From: Bathynomus jamesi
Taxonomy: Eukaryota; Arthropoda; Malacostraca; Isopoda; Cirolanidae
Length of the DNA: 64,000 nt
NCBI GenBank assembly: GCA_023014485.1
Contig: JAJOZX010000997.1
Coordinates: 325,001-389,000 of the forward strand
Direction of reading: 5' to 3'
Below are positions 43,401-55,282 of the stretch, one piece after another. The notes beneath the pieces were generated by a model. That model ran no database searches, was not told the DNA's origin, and worked only from the letters and a program-made list of their open reading frames with translations. How positions within the stretch are numbered: the first letter of the stretch is position 1; the number at the start of each line of letters is the position of its first letter. Both the position numbers and the translations under genes were made by a program.

Positions 43401-43711
43401 GAAAAATAAACCATATTCATTATTATTATTATTTGAACCAAACGTAAAGGCACATTTTATTTTTACCCATATCATTACACAATTCGCGAGTGAAAGGGTT
43501 AATTACAAATAAAATCTGGAATTACTCTTTGTACTTACTTACCTTTCTTTATAAGTGTCTTGCTTTCTCTTCATAAATGTTTTAAGTTATTAGTGTTCAT
43601 TAAATCTAAAAGTTTATGAATCACAAACAAAAAACATCTCTCACTATTACAAAGATGCAGTTCATGATCATCGATGATATTGGGTTGCCAACAATTGATA
43701 TCCGTCTTTAG
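40457..43711. other. Unassigned 3.2 kb
   Basis: 40.6-42.2 kb is less AT-rich than its surroundings and has several open frames on both strands, but none resembles a known protein and none has matched splice sites I trust. 42.2-43.7 kb is AT-rich and featureless. It may include 3'UTR of the zinc-finger gene. Confidence 0.4.
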
Positions 43712-44303
43712 GAGATTGGCCTATCATTCTTCAATTTTACTGAAAAATCTGATGATCCATTATCATTTGATTTGAGCCAGACCCCAAAATTAGAAGCCCT
43801 GTCGGAAAGAGATGGTCACGTAATCATATCACGTCCCAAAGATTATTAGGTCATAGAAGAGTATATGCAGTTGATTGCAGAATGTTTAGAACTACAAGCA
43901 TCGGACTTCTCCAGAAGAGGTGACCAAATTAACAAGTTCACGAGGGTACAAGATATGGCTGGTGGATGTGAAACATCCAGGGAAGAAAACTGGTTGAAAG
44001 TCACTGCTACAAAATACAGTAGAGCTCAACGTTGCTTGGCGAGGACCAAACAGAAATTAACCACCACCGTCTGTCAAGGGGGATATGTATGTATATAATT
44101 TTTTTTTTTTATCCCATCGTACTCTAGAAACTGAGAAAACTCAAATGAAATATCTAAAGAAAGCAAATTCCGTGCACGAGACTTTCAGTAACAAATTAGT
44201 TACCAAGTTATTGAACGAATATCAAACCAAAATTAAAATTTCACTGTTACAATTTCATTTCATTCGACAAATGAATCAATCAATAAATTTACTGACCATC
44301 TAA
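43712..44303 (+). pseudogene. Unrecognised broken coding segment
   Basis: After TTTAG the plus strand reads EIGLSFFNFTEKSDD... ISRPKDY, a TAG (43846-43848), then VIEEYMQLIAECLELQAS... RCLARTKQKLTTT to about 44080. A T-rich gap of about 40 bp ending CTAG follows. Then TEKTQMKYLKKANSVHETFS...LLNEYQTKI runs to 44303. The sequence looks like helical coding DNA rather than chance. The in-frame stop and very short gap suggest a pseudogene or decayed exons. The family is not recognised. Confidence 0.45.
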
Positions 44304-44536
44304 AATGCAAAGAATATTAAAATTGGTTCAGTACAAATTTGGTAGTATGAGCATAGAGAGTACGACTATTTCAATGTATCTATTGCCTTGAGTAACAATG
44401 CATTTATTCCCAAGACAACAAGTACGGCGGCTCGACTGCATTTAATGCTCGGAAGTCGTTCTTAATTAATTTAATGCAATATATTTGCAATTCCAAACTC
44501 AGAGACTACAAATAGTATTGCCAAATGTATTATGGA

Positions 44537-45073
44537 CAGTGATGGGCACCGTTACATTACTCGTTACGCGTCGAAAATGTACTCGGCGTTACCGTTACAT
44601 CGTTACCTTTGAAAATCCTTAAAGCGTTACCGTTACTCGATACATGTAACAACGTTACAAGTTACTAGTTACATTTGATATTTGTTTATGTGCCTTCACA
44701 CGTATTTCGAAACTACTGATAAACTTACAAATGGCAGCCATACTACATAAATTCTAATAGCTACTATTATTGACTATATAAATGTTCGCTTAAGAACGAT
44801 ATATTGCACAACAATTTGCACCCCCAATGATTTTTGGGAATGACGACGAGACCTAGAAAATATAAATTTAGTTGTTGCCACTAACACGGAATAGTGAATT
44901 GCATTTAATAGTCCTCATGAATGGAATGGCGATGTTATCAAATTCAAGTAACGAGTAACGAAAAAATCCGTTACATTGATAAAAAATTTGCAAAGCGTTA
45001 CCGTTACATTGATACATTTGAAAATCTTTCAGGCGTTACCGTTACTTATGTAACGCGTTACTACCCATTTCTG
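44537..45073. mobile_element. hAT-like MITE (TAACG-rich), 537 bp
   Basis: The ends are CAGTGATGGGCACCGTTACA and the inverted TTACTACCCATTTCTG. There is a perfect 8-bp duplication ATTATGGA at 44529-44536 and 45074-45081. It is dense in CGTTAC/GTAACG and of the same type as 10824-11307. Confidence 0.92.
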
Positions 45074-45081
45074 ATTATGGA

Positions 45082-46692
45082 GTTCATGCCCAAGCTTGTA
45101 AATTGGGTTTTCATGCTATAATAAGCCCTTTTAACGAACAATAAATATTTAATTCAGATCCTAATGTTATAAATAAATTATCATCATCATCATCATCTTG
45201 CAAACTAATAAACAGTATTTATAAGTGGCGTTGTGAATTCTAAATCTACTAACCGAGTTCAGAAGTCAGTTTGTAACTTGGGACAGTGAACGGTGGATAT
45301 CATCGATTTTCAGTAATCCTTTTCCCAGCAAATTACCAACTGGAACTACTCACCTTTAACAGATCTTCAAGGGTGAGAAATAGATCTTGGCTGTTGAACA
45401 TCTTACAACTTGAACTTCTCTGAATTGATTGGAGTAACAAAGCCTCCTCAGTGAGAAACAAAAATTTTCTGAATGCAGTTAACAAACGTAGCGCCCTCCA
45501 AGCTAAAATTCAATTTTACGAAAAAAGATGTATATCATCAAGTGTGTAGGTGTGAAAAGTACAGAAAGACCGCATAAAGGATGGAAATTAGTACTGTGAA
45601 TAAACGTGGTAAAAGAGTTAACGAGGAACAGGAATGGAAGCCGTTTGTGAAGTGTGTAAATGGAGAAGTTGATTTCACCAGTAGAGGTATACCCGCCCCC
45701 ACCACCCACATACACACCTTTTCATGAAAGATAACACTCGATCCCAAGTGGCTGGGGTGGTAACTTATTCCTTGTCGGGATCCCTACGTATCCTTGTAAC
45801 TGATTTAGTGTCTTCGGTTCTACAATATTTGGCGTCTACGACTGGATCGACATATATGAAGCATTGATTAGTGTTATACTTTTGTCATTAATGTTTTCCA
45901 TCTAGCCCACCATTAGCAAAAGGTTGGAACCTTACTACTGACTAAACTATTTTTGAAATATTTCAAGTCAAATAAAACGAGAAAAAAAATCACACATGCC
46001 AGCAACACTTCCAAGGAATATGAATTTTACTTTTACCGCATACCAAAGCTATCACGATTTTCCACACTATTTCGGAATCACATTGATAATTATTATAAGT
46101 AAATACTAGTGCTGAAAATTCTTACTCTTAATAATGAGTAAAATCAAAATCCAGTACAATAACTACTTTTTCAAGGCTGGAAATTTGCATTTATGATGCA
46201 CGAAAGTGATACAGTACGAAGGTAATTAAAACAAAATCACTTCCTCTCACTATATTTAAGCAATTCAGAATGACATATTTCGCATTAATTCAGTTTTTTT
46301 AAATGAGCAAGAGGGTTAATTATAAGAAACATTAAAAACCATGCACTATCTCCAAAATGAAGTGGTATGGATAACACTACGCCGTTTAAAAGGCAATTAA
46401 TTAATGTGTAATGAAAATGGAGATACACAAATTTAACCTGTCTCACGGATAGCCTGGGAACTATTATCATGAATTTAATTCTTTCGATTTCGGCTTCTAC
46501 ATATCTTGTGGCAGCACACACAAATCGAAAGAACAAAATTCATATACACGCTTCCCATGGCTGTCACTATGAGTTAGATGCGCCTACAAACAATTTACTA
46601 AAATAAAAGGGTGAAAGAAAATGCCAATTTCAGGAACTTACGACCTTAAATTTGGGATTCCATAAAACTAAACACCGAATCACAACACGTTC
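45082..46692. other. Intergenic, probably the 3' side of the minus-strand gene
   Basis: AT-rich sequence with no recognised gene. The part nearest 46692 should contain the 3'UTR of the gene at 46693-59730. Confidence 0.5.
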
Positions 46693-48340
46693 TTAATTCT
46701 TGTGTGTGCTCTGCTTCGCTAAATTCAAAATCGTGTTCACGACATCTATGGAAGGCTGCTGCTGCTGCTTCTTCGAAAATTCAACGCGAGACGTAGTTGG
46801 CGGCGGGGACGTGTCATTCGTTGTTGCAGGGGGAGGGGGTTGGGAAGGTGGGGGTGGGTAGGACATGTAAGGGGGAGGATAGTTGGGAATCTGTGGGGAT
46901 GAAGGGAGAGGCGGAGGAGGAGGATTATCGGGTGGTGGGGGAGGTGGCGGCTGTGGGTTTTCAGGGGGAGGGGGAGGATTAACTGGGGGTTGTGGAGGGG
47001 GGGGGTTGGAAGATGTAGGGGAGTTTGAGAACAAATTCAGGGATGATCCTCCGGGTAATGAAACGGTTGAAGGGGGCTGAACCGGTTTCGGGATGGGCTT
47101 TGCTTCCGGCTTCGGGGGAGGTGGTGGAGGTACAGATGGGTTGAAGAGGCGGTCGCTTCCATCGGTTCGAGGGACGACGGGCGTCATCGGAGGGGGGAGA
47201 GACGACGCAGCAGAGTGCACGAGAGGTGTTGAAATTTGGGTGAAAGAGTAGGAGGAGGGAAAGCTGCTCCCTACTGTCGAAGGAATCAACGGCGTAAGGG
47301 GAATGTTGGAGAAAGTAGTGTGTGGAACCTTTTGTTGCGAGTCTGCTTTCGATATAATTCCAGGGTTGGTGGAGAATCGTGAACCCACGGAGGTCCCTCC
47401 CATCAGATAAGGAGTGCTCGAAGACATGTTCATGTGGATGGCACTAACGTTAGCATACATTTGCTTCACTATGTCCGCGGAGGGCTTGGTTCCGTACACG
47501 TACTCTAAACTTTGTTCCAGAGTCTCGCATATCCAATTAGAATCTTGGTTGTAGGTTTGCTGCGCAAATAAATTCAAATCAAATCTCACCTTCTGATCTT
47601 TTCCGCTTTCTTCTTCTTCTTTGAAGTCTTTGGAGTACTTGATCAAATGAAGACCCCAAGCGATGCCTTTCTTGTAGAACTCCGCTTCCGAACCGCTCAA
47701 ATTCTGACTCATAATAAGGATCTTCTCAAACAACGTATTCATAAGAACGATGTTCTTTTCAAGGGCAACCAAATCCATCGCTTTCTTGGTGTTAACACCC
47801 AAAGAACGCACGGACGATAACAGTGAGGTTCCACTGCTTCCAACTTCCCCAATCCTACTACTCAAATCTTCCAAAAGCTCGATCGCGCCTGCAACTGTAA
47901 AGTTGTCCAGTCGCTGCCTGGATATCTCAGAAATGGCTGCTACGACCGCTGCGCTCGACATCGTCGGTGTGCTTGGTTTATCGGGCTTGGGTGAGGCGCT
48001 ACTTTTAGTAGATATTTTCTCCCCTTCCACAGTTTTTGAAGCCCTGGCTTCCAACTTATACTTTTCTAAAAGTTCCTTGCGTTTTCTTTTCCAATCTTTC
48101 CCTTTTATATTTTCTATACAAAGCTTCCAATACTTTTGCCACATTTTGGTCATGTGTTCCGATTCCGTAGTGGTGTTGTATTTCTTCTTGTAACTGAGAA
48201 GAAACCTTTCGTATTTGTCCTCATAACTGGGATGCATTTCTGGGACTTCTAAATACACTTCGTAAGCTGCGCCGTGTTCTTTGAACAACTCATTCTCCTC
48301 ACACTTCATGTTCGCGAGCATTTCAGACGTGAAGATAGAA
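46693..48340 (-). CDS. RS/Pro-rich gene, terminal exon
   Basis: The minus-strand acceptor TTGGTTTTCAG lies at 48341-48351. The exon starts with one base completing Tyr and encodes 548 residues to TAA at 46693-46695. N-terminal half: repeated aromatic, basic helical motifs (YERFLLSYKKKYN, WQKYWKLCIENIK), Lys/Glu coil, Ala/Ser linker, and a helical domain (FTVAGAIELLEDLSSRIGE, FYKKGIAWGLHLIKYSKDF). C-terminal half: long proline runs separated by short spacers, then a conserved-looking SIDVVNTILNLAKQ end. Confidence 0.88.
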
Positions 48341-51300
48341 CTGAAAACCAAATGAAATAGAGGAAAAAATGTAGGAAATAACCAAACTTTCTGAACTCTT
48401 ACAAAAATAACTAGATCCATAGTAGAGAAAAAATATTAATACAAAACTATCAGGTTGCAACAAATTCTGCTCGATTAGAAAACGGACGATAGATAACAGA
48501 ATAACCTCAAGATAATGTGAAGTAGTTTTGGAAATGTTGCGAAATACACGCGGCGACAGGGCCGCACAGGTTTGATCACGATACAGAATGACTTACGCTA
48601 GTGAAGGATTAGGCTAATGAATATTTTCTCTGGTGTTCATACAGTTACAACGCCACCCTACGATATTACAGTAATTGAGAAAACATGGAGCCCACGAAAG
48701 AGCATATTCGACATGTGATGCTGTATGAGTTCCATAAAGGATCTAACGCTAGTGAATCCGCAAAAAACATTCAGAGTTTATGGAAATGATGTTGTGAGCG
48801 AATGGATGTGTAGGAGATGGTTTGACAAGTTCAGAAATGGAGACTTCAGTCTGAAAGATTATCAACGAACAGGACGATCAAATGAGTTAGATGAAGAGTT
48901 GCTGAAAGCAACAGTGGAGGAAAACCCAACGGTAACTGTAAGAGAACTTGGCTTGCAACTCGGCGTTAGCCATATAACCATTCATCGTCATTTGAAGCTG
49001 TTAGGAAAAGTAGCGAAGGTTCGAAAATGGGTTCCGCATGATTTGTCACAAGCGAATCTTCAACATTGAATCGATATTTGCACATCATTGCATTCTCGGC
49101 AACTGCAGGCACCGTTTTTTGAATCGGATCGTCATTGGGGATGAAAAATGGGTCCTCTATGACAATATGAAGCGTCGACATCAGTGGCTTAGCCGTGAAA
49201 CAAAGCCTTGAGCCTCAGCCAAGGAATGGACCCCCATCCAAAGAACATTTTGCTATGCGTTTGGTGGGATATGCAAGGAATTATTCATTTTGAGCTTCTG
49301 CCAGATAACCAAACAATCACAGCTGAAGTCTACTGCCAACAACTCCGACGACTGAAGATGGCATTACAAGAAAAACGTCCTGCATTAATTAATCGCAGAG
49401 GTGTTCTGTTCGACCAGGATAACGCACACCCTCACACTGCTCGAATCACCATTGCCCAATTGGAGGCATTTGGTTGGGAAAAAATGCCTCATCCACCTTA
49501 TTCTCCGGACATCGCACCATTTACTACTACCATTTATTCAGAAGTCTGCACCACCACCTAGATGCACAAAAGTTGCAATCCAGGGAAGCTATCGAAAACG
49601 AAGTGATCGCTTTTTTTTAACTCGAAACCAAGGGATTTCTTCGAACGTGGCATACAAAAAACTTTTCTACAGGTGGGAGGAGGTTATAGAAAAAGAAGGG
49701 AATTATATTGATGATTAATTTGTCATTATGTCATTTAATTTTTGTTGTAAATAAACTAAAAATTCGAGCAAATTTGTCCTTATAAGTCATTTAATTTTTC
49801 TTCTGAATGAACTAAAAAGTCGAGCAGAATATATGTTACAACCTCATAATTTAAACAGACTCCATACAGAGGGTTGACAAAAATAGACACCAAGATGTTT
49901 GTCCTCAAGAACAAACAACAAAGCTCATCAATGAAATGCCAGAACGTGTGTCAGCTTTACGTAATGCAAAGGGAAAAGCAACGCCATTCTAAATATACTG
50001 ATTCAATAAATCTATTATTTTTTATTAAGTTTTATTATGAAATAAAAAACTATGGAAAAATCCAAAGGTGTCTATTCGTCAACTCTCTGTACGTTAGGCC
50101 TAATAATTACGAGCCTCTACCATACAAACAGAAACCAGAAAGTAGTAAAGGTACTGTATTTGATATACTATTTGCTAATACCCCAAATTAAAAGCGGGTA
50201 AAATACTTGTAAAAACTCTGAATTCAATGTAGACTACTATTAATGTGTGTTTTGAAGTTTCAACTTTACGCTCAGCCTTTCTCTACATACCTTTGACATA
50301 TTATGAATCATGAAAATATTTCCAATTTGGATTACATCAGAAAAACTGTAGTCTGACTAAGTCTCACAAAACCTCGCCATGTTCTTGTAGACTTTGACAC
50401 GTTGCAGAAAAATTTAAATATGAGAGGAGAGTACAGCTTACGTTTCCTACAAAAACTGGTACAGGGCAAACAGACAACGACATTCTCAAGACACGTGACA
50501 AAAAATGGGGAAAAAGACAAGAAAAACTTTTGCTACATTTTATTAAAAGATGACTCACTATTCGCCTTTGGGTCTGTCGCTTTCCGATGACCCCGACCGT
50601 CGCCTCTTTCGTCCTCGTGACCTTGACCTCGACCTGGAGGAGGACCGGGAGGATGCTGAGGAGGACCTGGAAGAAGACGAGGACCTAGAATAGGAGGAAG
50701 AAGAGAGGTCTTTTCGCTTGCGATGGCGACGCGCGCGGGATGAGGTCAGAGAGGTCTTGTCATCCTCCCGTCCTCCTTCCCAATCCGACAGGTCCTCCTC
50801 CGCCTGAGGGGTTGGCGATGGGGGACGCTGACTCGAGGAAGTCTTGGTCACGGAGGAAGGGGGAGGTACAGGGGTCACAGACACCACCGCCGGGAGGTGG
50901 TTTGAATCCACTGAAAAATTTAAACGCAATTAATTCATATTCAGCCTAGACGCTCTCCACCCTATCTTTAGACGGCGTCTATATCCTCGATGTTGCGACG
51001 CCAGAGGGGTTAACCTCAATCATTTATTCCTATCTTTAGATACTAGTCACTTATCAGGACAAGACTGAAGAGTCTCGTCTGAATGACCACCTTTGTAAAC
51101 TTGTTCGAGGACTATAAAATACGTGGGCCTAAGTGCGTATGAAGAAATGCTGGACAAGGTTTCAGATTAATTTTTGTGTACCATTATAAATAATAAACTC
51201 ATGAAGAAACTTGGTATTAAGATTTTATAACTCTAGTCTCTGTGCATGGACAGAAAGTACATGGAGACCTTAAAACCAAGTGGTCGAAATATAAAGAAAA

Positions 51301-52791
51301 AATTATTGCGCCAAGATATATATTCTGAAACTACTTTATGGTCAAAATTGATGTTAAACTAATTTGACTGCAACTATAATAAGTGTGGAATAAACATGAC
51401 GGGTGAGCAGTTTCAAAATATTTCACTGGGGTGAGTAAACAGCGCAATAACGATACGGGCCTAAATATTTAATCTTAAATTTTCAAATCTAAAGAAAAAA
51501 CAGCATTTCTCTGAGTAGGAAATAAGAGTTTTTTCTGATATTTAATTCTTTACAAAGGTATTAAAAGCTGAACGTATCTAGTAAATGCTAGGTTACGTGC
51601 ATCCCAGACTCGCATGTTCATTCCTACCTCACAATTCATATATAATATCTCTCTTTGTAGTTTTGAATATTTATAGTGTGAGATAACCAGCCTAAGTTCA
51701 ACGGAATATAAAGATTATGGCCATGGCACTTTCTCTGGAAATGCCTTATAATGGTTTGCTAACAAACAAACACACTGGGGGTAAACTCGGTTGAAATAAC
51801 TTGATTTGTGGGACTCCAACCCGCACTATCAAGACAGAATTGGTACAAACCTGACTTTTACAGAGAATCCCATTTCCTATACTAAAGCATTAGATCGTTC
51901 AAAGTAGGTATATTCTTTTAAACTATCAAATTTTTAAGGTACTATGCAACTTGCATGTCGCTGCTATATTCTAAAATTTGCTAACTCATGAAAAATAGGA
52001 ATAATCTATTCTTATAACTACATTAGACTAAACCTAAATTCTTGTTCTGTGCCTACTGAAGCGAGTCAATGAAATAAAATAAGTAAATATTTACAGTGGT
52101 AAGTAATCATCTGGAAAAGAAAATTCTCCGCAAATGAATTCTCCTGAGCAACTACTTGAACTATACCTAATCAGAATTTCAGACTGGAGTTAAATCTATA
52201 ATTCTATGAAGAGTCAACATTTAAGTAAACAAAAAAAAAGAAAAAAAGGGATATCCCTTAATTTGTTCACGGTCTGATTCTTAAATTACACTAACTTCAA
52301 ACTCTTCTCTTACCTTGAAGCCAAGACCTAAAATATTGTAAATCAACCATAAGCCACTCACAAACATGTGGTTTCCAGTAATCATTAAATATACAAACCT
52401 CAATGGAAGTTTCGATTCATAATTAAATTACCGAGTCAAATATTTATATACGAGCGAAACCATTTTCAGATCACGATACAAGTCAGTCGGTTAAAAATAT
52501 TCCCGCATGTTCCAGATAAATGTCGGTACAAAAGAATGGGTTTTTACGACAGAACTTCTCGAATTAATTCCACTTCGAGTGGATTTGTCCTAGTCAAACT
52601 AGAAATGCATTAAACCCTATGATATACTACATACTCATAGTTCAATAATCTGAAAAGGTACAGTACTACATTGAAAAAATGAAATTAACGTAATTACGTA
52701 ACACGAGACAATAAATACAGAAATTTCTTTACATTTTTCAAATCAAACCATGTATCGTCGTAGACCATACGATACACGGGGTCTAGTCTCA

Positions 52792-52826
<35 letters not shown>

Positions 52827-53424
52827 ATTTTGTGTGTAAAAGCCTTGGTACAATGTCATCGAGTTATTTGAATTTCGACTTTCTAGATTAAAATCATAAC
52901 ATAGGTGAAATTCGAGAAAATAATTACTGTATAAGATAAAGGGACCGCTTTCGTTAACTTATAACAAAAGCGTAAGTGATTACAATTTTGAAAAGTTAAA
53001 AAAAAATATTAGTTTTCCCCGAGTTATGGACAGTGAGATTATTACGGACAAAAAGTTACACAAATATCAGCGCTAAAGGCAAAAATACATTAAATACACA
53101 AAATATATTATATGGGATTGAACTTCAATCCGACGTGAATGCAACGAGTCTCTCGCTTATATTGAGGTTATGGATATAGTAGGCTAGGTGTAGCCCCCTA
53201 GATCCTGTCCCAAAGCTGGATCCTATCTGCTTTGCAGATAGCTGGTGAGGGAAGCTATACTTTTGGGGCCTCTTTGCGAGTGACCCGTTACCCACGTCGG
53301 GCTAACATCATGAAAAAGAAAAAACTATCGTGTTTGTCATTTACCATTACTTATTCGGACTATAGTAGATTTAATTTTCCCAGAAGAGTTCCTTGTTCCA
53401 TGCACGGTCTGTGTGTGTGTGTGG

Positions 53425-53518
<94 letters not shown>

Positions 53519-53522
53519 ATAT

Positions 53523-53555
<33 letters not shown>

Positions 53556-55186
53556 GCTACCAGTCAAAAGTTTAAGTACACCTACTAATTTCCAATGTTT
53601 TGCTGCTTAGCTCTTGACATAAACTTCAAATGTAAACTTAACAGGTAATAGAGATGAATTTGCTTACCTGGCTTTCATATTGTATGCTTCAGTACATCTG
53701 CCCTATGCAGTATGTTTTAACACAGAAGCTTCTTCAAAATAGCCTTCAAAATGTGTTAATTTACGTCTAGCATGCAACCTAAAATTAATGCCATTAAGCT
53801 CTGCACAAAAGTCCAAAAACAGTTTAAAAGTCTTTACTGGGGTAGCGTGTTTCTTCAGAAGTATGTTAATACATGTATGTGTTCAGTTATTAACATGCGC
53901 TGCAGGTCTTTACATATAAAATCCTTGCAGAGGAGCTAACTGTGTAGTTTGAGGTATATTTCTGTTTCAAATTTGAAAAAGCAAAAATGGGTGTCAAAGC
54001 TCGGTTAACAACAGAAAAAAGACAGTCGACTGTAACTTTGAGAAATGAGGGCCAATCACTGAGGCAAATTGCAAAAAAATTAAAAGTTTCTGTGAATGCG
54101 GTTGCTTGTGCCATTAAACGGTACGAAGAAACTGGTCAAAATAAGGACGGAAAAAGGTCAGGGCGACCAAGAACCACAACAGACTCAAAGGACAAGTATA
54201 TCCGAGTCACCAGTCTGCACAACAGACGCCTCACAGCACCTGAAATCAAAGCCCAGCTGAACAACTCCAGAAGTACAACAGTTTTAACATCAACTGTTCA
54301 GAGAAGACTAAGAGAGGCAGGATTAAAAGGACGAACTGCAGCAAAGAAACCAATGCTGAGACTCCAGAACAAAAAGAAAAGGCTAGCCTGGGCTAAAAAA
54401 AACACCAAAAATGGACTGTTGAGCAGTGGAAATTTGTCCTTTGGACTGACAAATCAAAGTTCGAAGTTTTTGGATCCAAACGCAGAGTATTTGTGCGGCG
54501 CAGAGCGGGTGAAAGAATGACAGCAGTGTGTTGTGTCAACAGTGAAGCACGGTGGAGAAAGTGTGATGGTCTGGGGATGTTTTGCAGGGGAGCAAGTTGG
54601 AGATCTTCACAAAGTCACTGGAATACTGAACCAACGTGGCTATCACAGCATTCTACAGCGCCATGCCATCCCATCCGGACTGCGACTAGTTGGCCAACAG
54701 TTCATAATGCAGCAAGACAAAGATCCTAAAAACACTTCCAAGCAGTGTTAAAATTACCTAAAGCAGAAAGAACGGCAACGTCAGCTCACGGTTATGGAAT
54801 GGCCAGCACAGTCCCCGGATCTGAACCCCATCGAGCTAGTGTGGGATGAACTGGATCGACGAATGAAAGCCAAGCAGCCATCCAGTGCTCAGAAGCTCTG
54901 GGAACTCTTACAAGAGTGCTGGCAGCAGCTTTCACCAGACTATCTTCTTTCTCTTGTTGAGCGCATGCCTCGAATTTGTTCTGCTGTAATTGCTGCTGGA
55001 GGAGGCTATTTTGATAAATCTAAAATTTAGACTTTGCTTTTGGTAAATTGTCCTGATTTGTTGTTATTTAAGTTCCCATGTTTGTATTTATGAATTTGTG
55101 TCATGATAACTTAGTTAATAAATAAAAACTTTAAACAAAATTTGAAATTTATGAATATTTCAGGGTGTACTTAAACTTTTGACTGG

Positions 55187-55282
<96 letters not shown>

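Noticed and set aside
46797..47080. Gly/Glu-rich frames on the plus strand
   Set aside because: Antisense of the proline-rich codons in the minus-strand gene.
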